From Euplotes aediculatus (taxonomy: Eukaryota; Ciliophora; Spirotrichea; Euplotida; Euplotidae), in contig JAQGFW010011561.1 in NCBI GenBank assembly GCA_030463445.1, forward strand, positions 1-47,109: a stretch of DNA of 47,109 bases. Direction: 5' to 3'. The notes beneath the pieces were generated by a model, which saw only the letters and a list, made by a program, of their open reading frames with translations, was not told the DNA's origin and ran no database searches. Position 1 is the first letter of the stretch. Each line of letters opens with the position of its first letter. Positions 16,607-24,218 of this stretch are shown here, piece by piece. A program made the position numbers and the translations under genes.

Positions 16607-17347
16607 ATGAAAAAAGCGTACTCTTCTCTCCTATCAATTCTGTTAGTATTATCTACCATTTTAAGTTCATGCTATACCGAAGAAAAACCCCAAGACAATC
16701 AATTATCATTGCAAGAAAGGCAAAACGCTTGGGTTCTACTATTTGATGGCAAAACAACCAAAGGCTGGCATCTATACAACAAAGGCAATATTGCATCTAC
16801 TTGGATGATAAAGAACGGAGAATTATACTGCAATCCAGATACGACGGGTATCGAGCACGGCGATTTGGTTTCGGATAAAATCTATAAAAATTTTGAACTA
16901 AAATTTGATTGGAAAATCTCAAAAGCAGGCAATAGTGGTGTTTTTATCAATGTAATTGAGCATGATACTATTCCGACAGCATGGGCTTCTGGACCTGAAT
17001 ATCAACTACTCGAACATGAAAACATCGGGGCTGCTTATCTCAAAGATTCTACTAAATGGGCTGCTTGTTTGTATGGTTTTACTCGTCAGAAAAACATTGT
17101 GAGTCCTAAACCATTGGGGCAATGGAACGAATCGAGAATCAAGCAAACCAATGGCAAAATTGAGTTTTATCTTAATGGTGTTTTGACTGCCGAAGAAGAT
17201 TTTAATTCAGAAGTCTGGAAAAATAAGGTAAGCAAAAGTGGTTTCAAATATTTTCCGTTATTTGGCAAAAATACCTCTGGCAGAATCGCCCTCCAAGAAT
17301 GGTCAAAAGGAGTTTCTTTTAAGAATATTAAGATAAAAGAGTTTTAA
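16607..17347 (+). CDS. DUF1080 (3-keto-disaccharide hydrolase-like) lipoprotein
   Basis: 246 residues from the ATG at 16607; the frame is open further upstream, but this start gives a clean lipoprotein signal (MKKAYSSLLSILLVLSTILSSC, lipobox LSSC). The domain fills the protein: WVLLFDGKTTKGWHLY, FELKFDWKISKAGNSGVF, ASGPEYQLLEHEN and GRIALQEWSKGVSFKNIKI are standard DUF1080 stretches. It should be anchored in the outer or inner membrane and act on oxidised (3-keto) glycosides, by family analogy. It shares only the family fold with the other DUF1080 protein at 2800-3729, which has an extra N-terminal domain and no lipobox. Confidence 0.9.
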   Translation: MKKAYSSLLSILLVLSTILSSCYTEEKPQDNQLSLQERQNAWVLLFDGKTTKGWHLYNKGNIASTWMIKNGELYCNPDTTGIEHGDLVSDKIYKNFELKFDWKISKAGNSGVFINVIEHDTIPTAWASGPEYQLLEHENIGAAYLKDSTKWAACLYGFTRQKNIVSPKPLGQWNESRIKQTNGKIEFYLNGVLTAEEDFNSEVWKNKVSKSGFKYFPLFGKNTSGRIALQEWSKGVSFKNIKIKEF

Positions 17348-17369
17348 AGCTATTTTTTTAGCCAATTTG

Positions 17370-17401
17370 GGTTTAGGGATACCATCAGGTATTCCTAAAC
17401 C
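17370..17401. terminator. Hairpin between convergent DUF1080 and Nudix-regulator genes
   Basis: GGTTTAGGGATACC and GGTATTCCTAAACC form a 14-bp stem with one G-T pair and a 4-base loop. It lies between the two converging genes and overlaps the stop codon of the minus-strand gene (17395-17397), so it may serve both strands, although neither side has a strong T run. Confidence 0.5.
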
Positions 17402-18087
17402 TCAAAACTATACAAAAATGGTGCTTTATGTGCCGCTCCCGAATACTGTTTTTCGTGGCGTTTTAGAATACCTAAACTAAGCATTTTACGCTGGAAAGTT
17501 CCACGATGTAGTTTTTCTCCAAGAATCACTTCATAAACCTTTTGTAATTCTTTCATCGTAAAAAGCTGCGGAAGCAGATTCATCCCTACTAATTTTTTCT
17601 CCAAATTTTCACGAAGCGTTTGCAGTGCCTTTGCTACGATTTCGGCATGGTCGAGCATTAAATTTGGCAATTTATCAATCTCGTACCAATCGCAAGAGTC
17701 AGACAAAGTATCTGGTGTTGGCACAACCTCTTCATAATTAATGAGAGCATAATAGGCCACCGAAATGAATCTATCCAAAAACCACGGGTATTCCTCAATA
17801 GAATGTCCATTAGCCTTCATAATAGTATCCATTACCTCGGGTTTGTAGCGTGCCACATCTCCAAATGTATAAAATTGTTCGAGATAAATATTATCCAGCC
17901 CTGTTCGTTCTTTCAAGCCTCTTCTTACGGCATCGTTTAGATTTTCATTCATCCTTACAAAACCACCGGGCAAAGCAAACAAACCAGTATTATGGTACCG
18001 AATTATTAAAATTTTGAGTTTTTCGCCCGAAAAACCAAAAACTACCGAGTCGTAGGCTATGTGTTTTAAGAATTCGTTTGCTTGCAT
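17395..18087 (-). CDS. Nudix-domain transcriptional regulator (NrtR/AraR type) with degenerate Nudix box
   Basis: 230 residues: a Nudix domain (about 10-145) and a C-terminal winged-helix region (about 160-230, FTMKELQKVYEVILGEKLHRGTFQRKML, LGILKRHE). This architecture is that of NrtR-like repressors; in Bacteroidetes a Nudix-type AraR controls arabinose genes. The Nudix box starting at G42 keeps E48, R56, E60 and G63, but the expected glutamates of REUxEExGU are replaced by G57 and R61, so hydrolase activity is probably lost and the domain is a ligand sensor. No sugar-utilisation genes adjoin it, so the regulon is not evident. It is transcribed divergently from the 7TM-LytTR gene with a 188-base gap. 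Confidence 0.9.
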   Translation of the reverse strand: MQANEFLKHIAYDSVVFGFSGEKLKILIIRYHNTGLFALPGGFVRMNENLNDAVRRGLKERTGLDNIYLEQFYTFGDVARYKPEVMDTIMKANGHSIEEYPWFLDRFISVAYYALINYEEVVPTPDTLSDSCDWYEIDKLPNLMLDHAEIVAKALQTLRENLEKKLVGMNLLPQLFTMKELQKVYEVILGEKLHRGTFQRKMLSLGILKRHEKQYSGAAHKAPFLYSFEV

Positions 18088-18275
18088 GAATACATATTGT
18101 AGTTATGATTTTTTTATATGACGTAGTTTATATACCTTAATGAATATTATATTTAAGCAGAAAAAGCAACTGTCTTTTAAAATGCTAATTTTGGGGATTT
18201 TAAATCTTAAAAATAAAGAGAACTAACATAAGTAATTTAATTACGCAAAATTTATCAACACAAACGCTTCTTTAA

Positions 18276-19841
18276 ATGTATCATATTTTAAGATTACTTT
18301 TTTTTATATTTTTCGTAAAAGTTACTTTTGCACAGACAGAAATCCCTTTTAAGAATGAAAAAATAAGCATATTGGTTTCTGAATCTCGTGATTTGAGGTA
18401 TTCGATAATGCCATTTAAGGTATTGAATCAAAAAATTGAAATAAAAAATAACTTTGCCCAAGATACGACCTATTTCATAGATATTGGCAGAGAAGAAATA
18501 GGTTTTTTGTATGAAGAGAAAAATCATCGGCTAATTGCAAAAAATGGTACACGAGTACCAATACTTGAACGCTCGGTGAGAAATGACCTAAGAGTGTTGG
18601 TAATAAAACTAAAACCGCATGAAACAAAAAATGTAGAATTATCAATTGAGAGTTTTTTGCCCAATATCAAAACCTTACAAATTAAGCTATTAAACTATGC
18701 CAACTACCAAATTTTAAAAGCAGAACGAACTACTAATTTCTATCAAAAATACTGGAATCCAGGGTATCTGAGTGTTTTGATACTTATGCTCATTTTGGCA
18801 ATAATCCAGTATTTTGTTTTGCCCGAACGGGTATTTATTTACTACATTCTCTACTTATTTCTTACTATTATTCGCTCTGCTGCTTTCAGCGAAACCCTCG
18901 TATTAGAAGAGATTTTTCCGATACTCAACCGTATTCATTACAGTACGCTCAACTCTCAGGCTTTTACCTATCTTTCGTTTATTTTTTATGTGTTATTTCT
19001 GCGAGAGTTTACTGGTTTTGCTGTCAAAAAACCCCATCTTGATTTTTTCTATAAAATTCAGATTGGCTATTTAATAGGTTTTGTTGTTTTCGACTTGATT
19101 TTTCCGAACGAAAAATTCAGCAATCCACAACTCAACTCTATATTCAGAATCTTAGAAACCATCGGATTAATATTAGGGTTTATCAATCTATCTTTATTGT
19201 TTAAAGTCTATGATGCCTTCAATAAATTTGTACTTTGGGGGGCTGTATCACTTTTTCTAATCGGTATTTTGGGACAAGAAATCCTCAAAAGAAGTTTAGA
19301 CGCCAATGCTAACCCCGAGCAGTTTACGCAATATTTAGCAACAGTCTGGATGATAGCCTATATAGTCGAAATTTTATTTTTTACGATTTCGCTTATCAAT
19401 CGGCAAAGGTTATTGCTGGGTAGCATTAAATTTGAACAAGAAAAAAACAAAGAACTATCAGCCTTGTTGTTGGCTACGCAAAATAGTCCTATCAAACCCG
19501 AAGCAAAAACCGATTATGAATCATTCTCATTGGCTACAAACAAGGGTATTTTTGTTTTTCAACAATCCGATATTCAACGATTAGAAGCATCGGGGAGTTA
19601 CACAATCTTTTATATTCAAAACCAAAAACAGACTTTGGCATCTTATTCATTATCAGAGTTTGAGCAAAAACTTAATCCTGCAATATTTATTAGAGTACAT
19701 AAATCTCATTTGATTAATCTAAATTATGTGGCACGATACACCAAAGGCGATGGTGGTATTTTAACACTCCTCGATGGTACCGAAATACCCGTATCACGAA
19801 GTCGTAAAGAAGAATTATTGAATAAATTGTCCGCCATTTAA
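18276..19841 (+). CDS. Membrane-bound LytTR regulator with 7TM-DISM-like sensor
   Basis: 521 residues. A signal peptide and an extracytoplasmic beta-rich domain (about 20-150, DISMED2-like) precede seven hydrophobic segments (about 160-375), a short coiled linker (EQEKNKELSALLL) and a C-terminal LytTR DNA-binding domain (about 415-521, IQRLEASGSYTIFYI, FIRVHKSHLINLNYV, IPVSRSRKEELL). The sensor and DNA-binding output are in one polypeptide, so the regulator acts from the membrane without a kinase. A pair of direct repeats 21 bp apart just past its stop (19851-19884) is a plausible binding site upstream of the next operon, which itself encodes another LytTR protein. Confidence 0.88.
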   Translation: MYHILRLLFFIFFVKVTFAQTEIPFKNEKISILVSESRDLRYSIMPFKVLNQKIEIKNNFAQDTTYFIDIGREEIGFLYEEKNHRLIAKNGTRVPILERSVRNDLRVLVIKLKPHETKNVELSIESFLPNIKTLQIKLLNYANYQILKAERTTNFYQKYWNPGYLSVLILMLILAIIQYFVLPERVFIYYILYLFLTIIRSAAFSETLVLEEIFPILNRIHYSTLNSQAFTYLSFIFYVLFLREFTGFAVKKPHLDFFYKIQIGYLIGFVVFDLIFPNEKFSNPQLNSIFRILETIGLILGFINLSLLFKVYDAFNKFVLWGAVSLFLIGILGQEILKRSLDANANPEQFTQYLATVWMIAYIVEILFFTISLINRQRLLLGSIKFEQEKNKELSALLLATQNSPIKPEAKTDYESFSLATNKGIFVFQQSDIQRLEASGSYTIFYIQNQKQTLASYSLSEFEQKLNPAIFIRVHKSHLINLNYVARYTKGDGGILTLLDGTEIPVSRSRKEELLNKLSAI

Positions 19842-19850
19842 TAAATCTTT

Positions 19851-19884
19851 TGTTATACACACAACCAAACCTGTTACACACAAA
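19851..19884 (+). promoter_or_regulatory. Candidate LytTR-binding direct repeats
   Basis: TGTTATACACACA starts at 19851 and TGTTACACACA at 19872, a 21-base spacing, i.e. two helical turns. LytTR domains (AgrA, AlgR, ComE) bind such paired direct repeats. The site lies between a membrane LytTR regulator and the operon that follows. Confidence 0.45.
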
Positions 19885-19964
19885 ATCAGCATTAATGTCA
19901 AAAGTAAATATTTGAGAAATTACCTACTTTGTGCCAATCAAAGTATTGATAACTTCATTAATAT

Positions 19965-20711
19965 ATGCTTATGAAAAAGACATTTTTCACTTTGTTATTC
20001 ATTTTGAGTTTATTAGTTTCTTATGCCCAGCAAGCATCAGAGATAGACCCAAAATTTGTAAAACTCCCTCAATATGCCAACGAATCAGCCATTACGACCA
20101 TCCCATTACCCCAGCAGGGTATGATGGTTTATAATGTAGAAACACAAACCACTTGGGTATATAACGGTTCTACATGGGTCAATTCTGCCAGTCTTTTTTT
20201 GCCATTTAGTGCTACTTTATCTAATCCTTTATCGCTACTATCAATCACTAATAGCGGTACAGGAGGAGCCGCCAAGTTGAGTATCGCTAATCCTGCAAGT
20301 TCAGCAAATGTTATCGAAGCCGAAACCAATGGAAGTGGTTTTGCGGGCAGTTTTCAAGGCACAAACGCAATTTTTGCAGACGGATTAATAAAAAACAAGG
20401 GTTTTACCCAATTGGGCGAACTTTCGCCTATCATCAAAACGGTGGCATTCAATCAATACATTGGTGCTGGTAGTGTAGAGAGCATTACTCATAATCTTGA
20501 TGCCGCAAAAATACTTTCTATCAATGTATATGCCTATCTCGACGCAGGTACTCCTCCTTATTTAAGAATACCACCGTCATTCTCAAGTTTAGGAAACGAA
20601 TATTTTTATGATTACTATTTTGATGATTCTAAAATATATTTCATCATTCCTGGAAGTTCTACCAAAGTTAAAAACTTCTTTGCACGGGTATTAATTACTT
20701 ACACCGAATAG
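19965..20711 (+). CDS. Secreted protein of unknown function
   Basis: 248 residues (246 if the second ATG at 19971, MKKTFFTLLF, is used) with a clear signal peptide ending SYAQ. The segment QQGMMVYNVETQTTWVYNGSTWVN resembles the short strand-turn motif seen in many Bacteroidetes surface proteins, followed by a Ser/Asn/Ala-rich region and a C-terminal beta domain ending FFARVLITYTE. No enzyme motif. It is the first gene of a probable operon with the LytTR-only protein and the beta-helix protein, so it may be a surface structural component. Confidence 0.7.
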   Translation: MLMKKTFFTLLFILSLLVSYAQQASEIDPKFVKLPQYANESAITTIPLPQQGMMVYNVETQTTWVYNGSTWVNSASLFLPFSATLSNPLSLLSITNSGTGGAAKLSIANPASSANVIEAETNGSGFAGSFQGTNAIFADGLIKNKGFTQLGELSPIIKTVAFNQYIGAGSVESITHNLDAAKILSINVYAYLDAGTPPYLRIPPSFSSLGNEYFYDYYFDDSKIYFIIPGSSTKVKNFFARVLITYTE

Positions 20712-20728
20712 ATAAACGCCTAAAAGCC

Positions 20729-21067
20729 ATGACAAACACAAAGCAAAAAATACATATTGGCAGCCGTCAATACTTTGCTCCAGACGAAATCCTCCATTTG
20801 GAATCTGAACTAAACTATACACATATTTTTTTGGCAAATGGCAAAAAAATATTGAGTTCTACCACTCTAAAAAAGATTGAAAGTAGATTAACGCCTTTTA
20901 AAAACTTTATCAGAGTAAATAGACAAACTATTGTTAATCAAGACCTTATTCCTCTAAGCAGGCATTTAACTTTTATACTACCCAACAATAAAATAGTGAG
21001 GTTTTCGAGAAGAAAAGAACAAGCATTTTCAAAAAAACAAAATCATGAGCAGCCAGAAAATATTTAA
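20729..21067 (+). CDS. LytTR DNA-binding-domain-only protein
   Basis: 112 residues, essentially one LytTR domain: DEILHLESELNYTHIFLANGKKIL, FKNFIRVNRQTIVNQDLIP and IVRFSRRKEQAF match the family, with no receiver or membrane part. It begins 17 bases after the secreted protein gene and its 3' end overlaps the start of the beta-helix gene by 23 bases, so it is co-transcribed with both and likely regulates them. The absence of a sensor domain suggests control by its level or by a partner such as the membrane LytTR protein upstream. Confidence 0.88.
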   Translation: MTNTKQKIHIGSRQYFAPDEILHLESELNYTHIFLANGKKILSSTTLKKIESRLTPFKNFIRVNRQTIVNQDLIPLSRHLTFILPNNKIVRFSRRKEQAFSKKQNHEQPENI

Positions 21068-23726
21068 AATTTACTTATTGTTAAGTCTGATTCTCTGTTT
21101 TAGCACAGCCCTTTTGGCGAGCAAAAGATATGTAACCCCAATAGGCTCAGGCAATTACTCAGGCTCATCGTGGGGCAATGCGTCTAATGACATACAAGCT
21201 ATGATAAACGCATCGTCTGCTGGGGACGAAGTATGGGTAAAATATGGTACTTATTATCCCAACTCCTATCCAAGCGGCTGCAGTGGGTGTAGTTCAGTAA
21301 GAGATTATACTTTTTTCATGAAAAATGAGGTTAAACTTTATGGTCAATTTGCAGGAAACGAATCTAACATCAATCAACGTGTATTGGGGCAGGGCGAAAG
21401 TATTTTATCAGGAGATTTAGGCAATGATGGATTAACCACAAACAATACCTATCATGTGGTTAGTTTTGTAAGTATCTATTCTTCGGCATCCCTATTAGAT
21501 GGATTTACGATTAAGAATGGAAATGCAAATGCAAATTCCAGTATAACTGCTCCTGGGGGGATAAATTCACAGACTTATAACAGAAATTGGGGAGGTGGTC
21601 TATTATTTATTAATTCTCAGGGTTTGGTAGCAAATTGTAAGATAGTAAATAATTACGCTACTTATGGTGGAGGAATGCTCGCATCTAATTTCTCAAGACC
21701 CGCAATCTCAAATTCTATATTTGTAAGCAATTCTGCCGTTGGAGGAGCCGGAATTTATAACCATGATACTTCATCCCCGACCATTCTTTATACAACTATT
21801 GCAAACAATATCGCTACGATTGCAGGCGGTGCTATGTATAATTACAACAACTCAAATCCTATAATTCGAAGTACAATTATATGGAATAACACCAGCCCAT
21901 CTTTTGGTGGAATTGCTAACAATGGTGGAACACCAGTAGTATCTTATTCGATTGTGCAAAATGGTAATTCGCCTTGTTCAAACTGTCCCAACACGAATGG
22001 AAACATCAACCCAATTTTCATAAATGGCTCAGACCCAAACGGACCTGATAATATTTGGGGTTCTGTTGATGATGGTCTGCAAGTGAGCCTCAATAGCCCT
22101 GCTCTTGAAGCCGCTTTTGGAACACCAGTGGCAGGAACTGATATTACAGGGCAACTTAGACATTTTGATAATCCGCTTCGGTATAGCAACCCTACTTTTT
22201 ACAGTGATATGGGAGCCTACGAAAATCATAACACTAATCCCATTATCATTTATGTAAATGAGGCACTTACTTCAGGGGCAAACAATGGAGCCTCTTGGGC
22301 AAATGCTTATCGGGGAGAGGCTGCTCTTCAAAGTGCAATTTCGGAATCAACAGAAGGAAACTCCATTTGGGTAGCAGCAGGAACTTATAAGCCTACGGCT
22401 TATCCTGTGGGTTGTATGGGCTGCAGCAGTAATCGTGATTATACTTTTCATTTAAAAGACGGTGTAAAACTTTATGGAGGATTTCTTGGAACCGAAACCA
22501 ACATAAACCAACGAAACATCAATATCGCCCCTACGATTCTAAGTGGTGATATTAATACGATAGGATTAACTACAGATAATGTTTCGCATGTCGTAGTATC
22601 ACTGCTTGACAGAGAACTTACTACAATTGATGGGTTTACGATAAAAAATGGAGGCGATTTTGGTACTTATCCGACTGAGCCAACCATAAACGTAGAAGCG
22701 AATAATGTAGTTAAAACAAATGGAGGTGGATTGTATGCCCAAGCCTCTAAAATTAATGTCTTAAATACTAAATTTGATAATAATAAATCAAATTCTGGGG
22801 GTGGTGTTTATTTTGTGAACAGCTATTTTTCAAGATTTACCAATTGTACCTTCTTAGACAACACGGCGATAGTAAATGGCGGTGCGTTTTATTCTTCAAG
22901 TAATGATGATATAGAATTCAGCAAATGTGTTTTTAAGTCCAATCTTGCCTACAACAGCGGAGCTTTTTATGATTTATCAAGTGATTTCAAAATGAACAAT
23001 TGTATATTCAACAGTAATATTGGTGAAATTTATTATAGTGCAATATATTCTTGTTGTAGCTCACCCTCCATAACCAATTGTTCCATTGTAGATAATATTA
23101 ATCTTTCAATTAGTCCCATAAGGCCTGCTTTATCTTTCTCGAATTGTCCCAATGTTGTTATAAAAAACACGATAATTTGGGCAAGTACAGGCGATGCATC
23201 TATTGATTATTATGGGGGAAATGCTCCAAATATTTCCAATTCCATTATTCAAGGTGGTTTTACACCTTGTACTTCTTGCCCTAATACCAATGGCAATATA
23301 GACCCAAAACTGGCAATTGAATCTGACGGAGACGGTCTGGATGATACATGGGGGACTTTTGACGATGGTTTTAATTTGGTAAGTAACAGCCCAGCCAAAA
23401 ATACTGGTACAAACACAGATGCTCCTCCATTAGATTTTATCGGAATCGCTCCAACCGGAGCTAACAAAGATATTGGTGCTTATGCTTATAAACTATTTAA
23501 CGATTGCCAAAACAATGTACTTATTGCAGATAGACCGCAGTTAAGTGCTAAATATAGTGCTACTTCTAAGATAATGTCGGTTTCTCACATTCCTGTTGGC
23601 AACTACGTAACCTATGAAGCCATAGACCATATTTTACTTTTACCTGGTTTCAAATCTGAGAATGGTGCTATATTTAATGCTAAAATTGGTGATGGTTGCA
23701 GTGAACCTGTAAGCTTCGATAAATAA
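21045..23726 (+). CDS. Large secreted right-handed beta-helix protein with internal duplication
   Basis: 893 residues. A signal peptide (MSSQKIFKIYLLLSLILCFSTALLAS) is followed by two tandem homologous halves (about 25-395 and 398-810). Each begins with YVxxxGSGxxxGxSWxNA/EALTSGANNGASWANAY-like sequence, has RDYTF..K..VKLYG.F.G.E.NINQR and ends with SCPNTNGNI-type, DDTWGTFDDG-type and NSPA stretches. The repeated GG(G/A)...N.S..I turns are typical of parallel beta-helices (pectate-lyase-like, choice-of-anchor-Q proteins). The C-terminal about 75 residues (from CQNNVLIADRPQLSA to GDGCSEPVSFDK) form a separate beta module like the 3-coathanger-stack domains. No lyase catalytic residues can be assigned, so adhesion or surface-layer roles are as likely as an enzyme. 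Its start overlaps the LytTR-only gene by 23 bases. Confidence 0.85.
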   Translation: MSSQKIFKIYLLLSLILCFSTALLASKRYVTPIGSGNYSGSSWGNASNDIQAMINASSAGDEVWVKYGTYYPNSYPSGCSGCSSVRDYTFFMKNEVKLYGQFAGNESNINQRVLGQGESILSGDLGNDGLTTNNTYHVVSFVSIYSSASLLDGFTIKNGNANANSSITAPGGINSQTYNRNWGGGLLFINSQGLVANCKIVNNYATYGGGMLASNFSRPAISNSIFVSNSAVGGAGIYNHDTSSPTILYTTIANNIATIAGGAMYNYNNSNPIIRSTIIWNNTSPSFGGIANNGGTPVVSYSIVQNGNSPCSNCPNTNGNINPIFINGSDPNGPDNIWGSVDDGLQVSLNSPALEAAFGTPVAGTDITGQLRHFDNPLRYSNPTFYSDMGAYENHNTNPIIIYVNEALTSGANNGASWANAYRGEAALQSAISESTEGNSIWVAAGTYKPTAYPVGCMGCSSNRDYTFHLKDGVKLYGGFLGTETNINQRNINIAPTILSGDINTIGLTTDNVSHVVVSLLDRELTTIDGFTIKNGGDFGTYPTEPTINVEANNVVKTNGGGLYAQASKINVLNTKFDNNKSNSGGGVYFVNSYFSRFTNCTFLDNTAIVNGGAFYSSSNDDIEFSKCVFKSNLAYNSGAFYDLSSDFKMNNCIFNSNIGEIYYSAIYSCCSSPSITNCSIVDNINLSISPIRPALSFSNCPNVVIKNTIIWASTGDASIDYYGGNAPNISNSIIQGGFTPCTSCPNTNGNIDPKLAIESDGDGLDDTWGTFDDGFNLVSNSPAKNTGTNTDAPPLDFIGIAPTGANKDIGAYAYKLFNDCQNNVLIADRPQLSAKYSATSKIMSVSHIPVGNYVTYEAIDHILLLPGFKSENGAIFNAKIGDGCSEPVSFDK

Positions 23727-23820
23727 AAGCTACTCTCGCAAAACTACAACGACCTTAAAAACTGATAATCAGATACTTAGCAAATAAAACACATCATATT
23801 ACTCAAATAATTTTTAATAG

Positions 23821-23851
23821 AAACGATAGAGAAAATCTCTATCGTTTTTTT
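23821..23851 (+). terminator. Rho-independent terminator after the beta-helix gene
   Basis: AAACGATAGAGA and TCTCTATCGTTT form a perfect 12-bp stem with a 3-base AAA loop, followed by more T. This is the clearest terminator in the window; it closes the secreted protein/LytTR/beta-helix operon 95 bases after the last stop. Confidence 0.9.
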
Positions 23852-23946
23852 ATCATACTTCATTGCCAATTTATAAAATTAACTTGAGTTATGGATTAGT
23901 ATTGTGTATTAACTTGTTGTTTATCAATGCATTATGGACTAAAATA

Positions 23947-24105
23947 CTCCATTAGGAGTAATATGTCAGTAGCTAAAATGATTAAGTCCTATCGGGACGA
24001 CATATTTTACCAATTAAATATATCGTTCCGCTGGGACTCCGACGGTTCGGTGTAGCGATTAAATTAATGTATTTACTACTACCAATCATGTCGCCTCTAC
24101 GAGGT
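23947..24105. repeat. Intergenic mosaic of short CC..GG hairpins
   Basis: Several small imperfect palindromes occur in a row: ACTCC-ATTA-GGAGT (about 23947-23960), AGTCCTATCGGGAC, GTTCCGCTGGGACTCC and CGCCTCTACGAGG, separated by AT-rich spacers of about 40 bases. Such strings are reminiscent of dispersed intergenic repeats in Bacteroidetes genomes; one copy only is present here. Confidence 0.4.
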
Positions 24106-24175
24106 TATAATTCATCACTTACGTTAAAATTAGATTTTTTCAAAAATAAATAGTATTATTTTAAAAAATCAATTA

Positions 24176-24200
24176 TTATTGTCTCAAATTGCGACAATAA
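24176..24200 (+). promoter_or_regulatory. Operator-like inverted repeat before the first carboxylesterase
   Basis: TTATTGTC, 9 bases, GACAATAA: a perfect 8-base inverted repeat ending 18 bases before the ATG at 24219. It is a possible repressor site for the ester-degradation run, with no regulator gene nearby to match. Confidence 0.35.
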
Positions 24201-24218
24201 ATTAAATTCAGATTAAAA

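Larger units (their letters stand above)
23727..24218. other. 492-base intergenic region: terminator, hairpin-rich repeat mosaic and operator-like palindrome
   Basis: No gene. It holds a strong terminator (23821-23850), a mosaic of short hairpins of the ACTCC..GGAGT and GTCGCCTCTACGAGG kind (about 23947-24105), and an inverted repeat close to the next gene (24176-24200). The middle part is probably an intergenic repeat family of Bacteroidetes. Confidence 0.6.
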
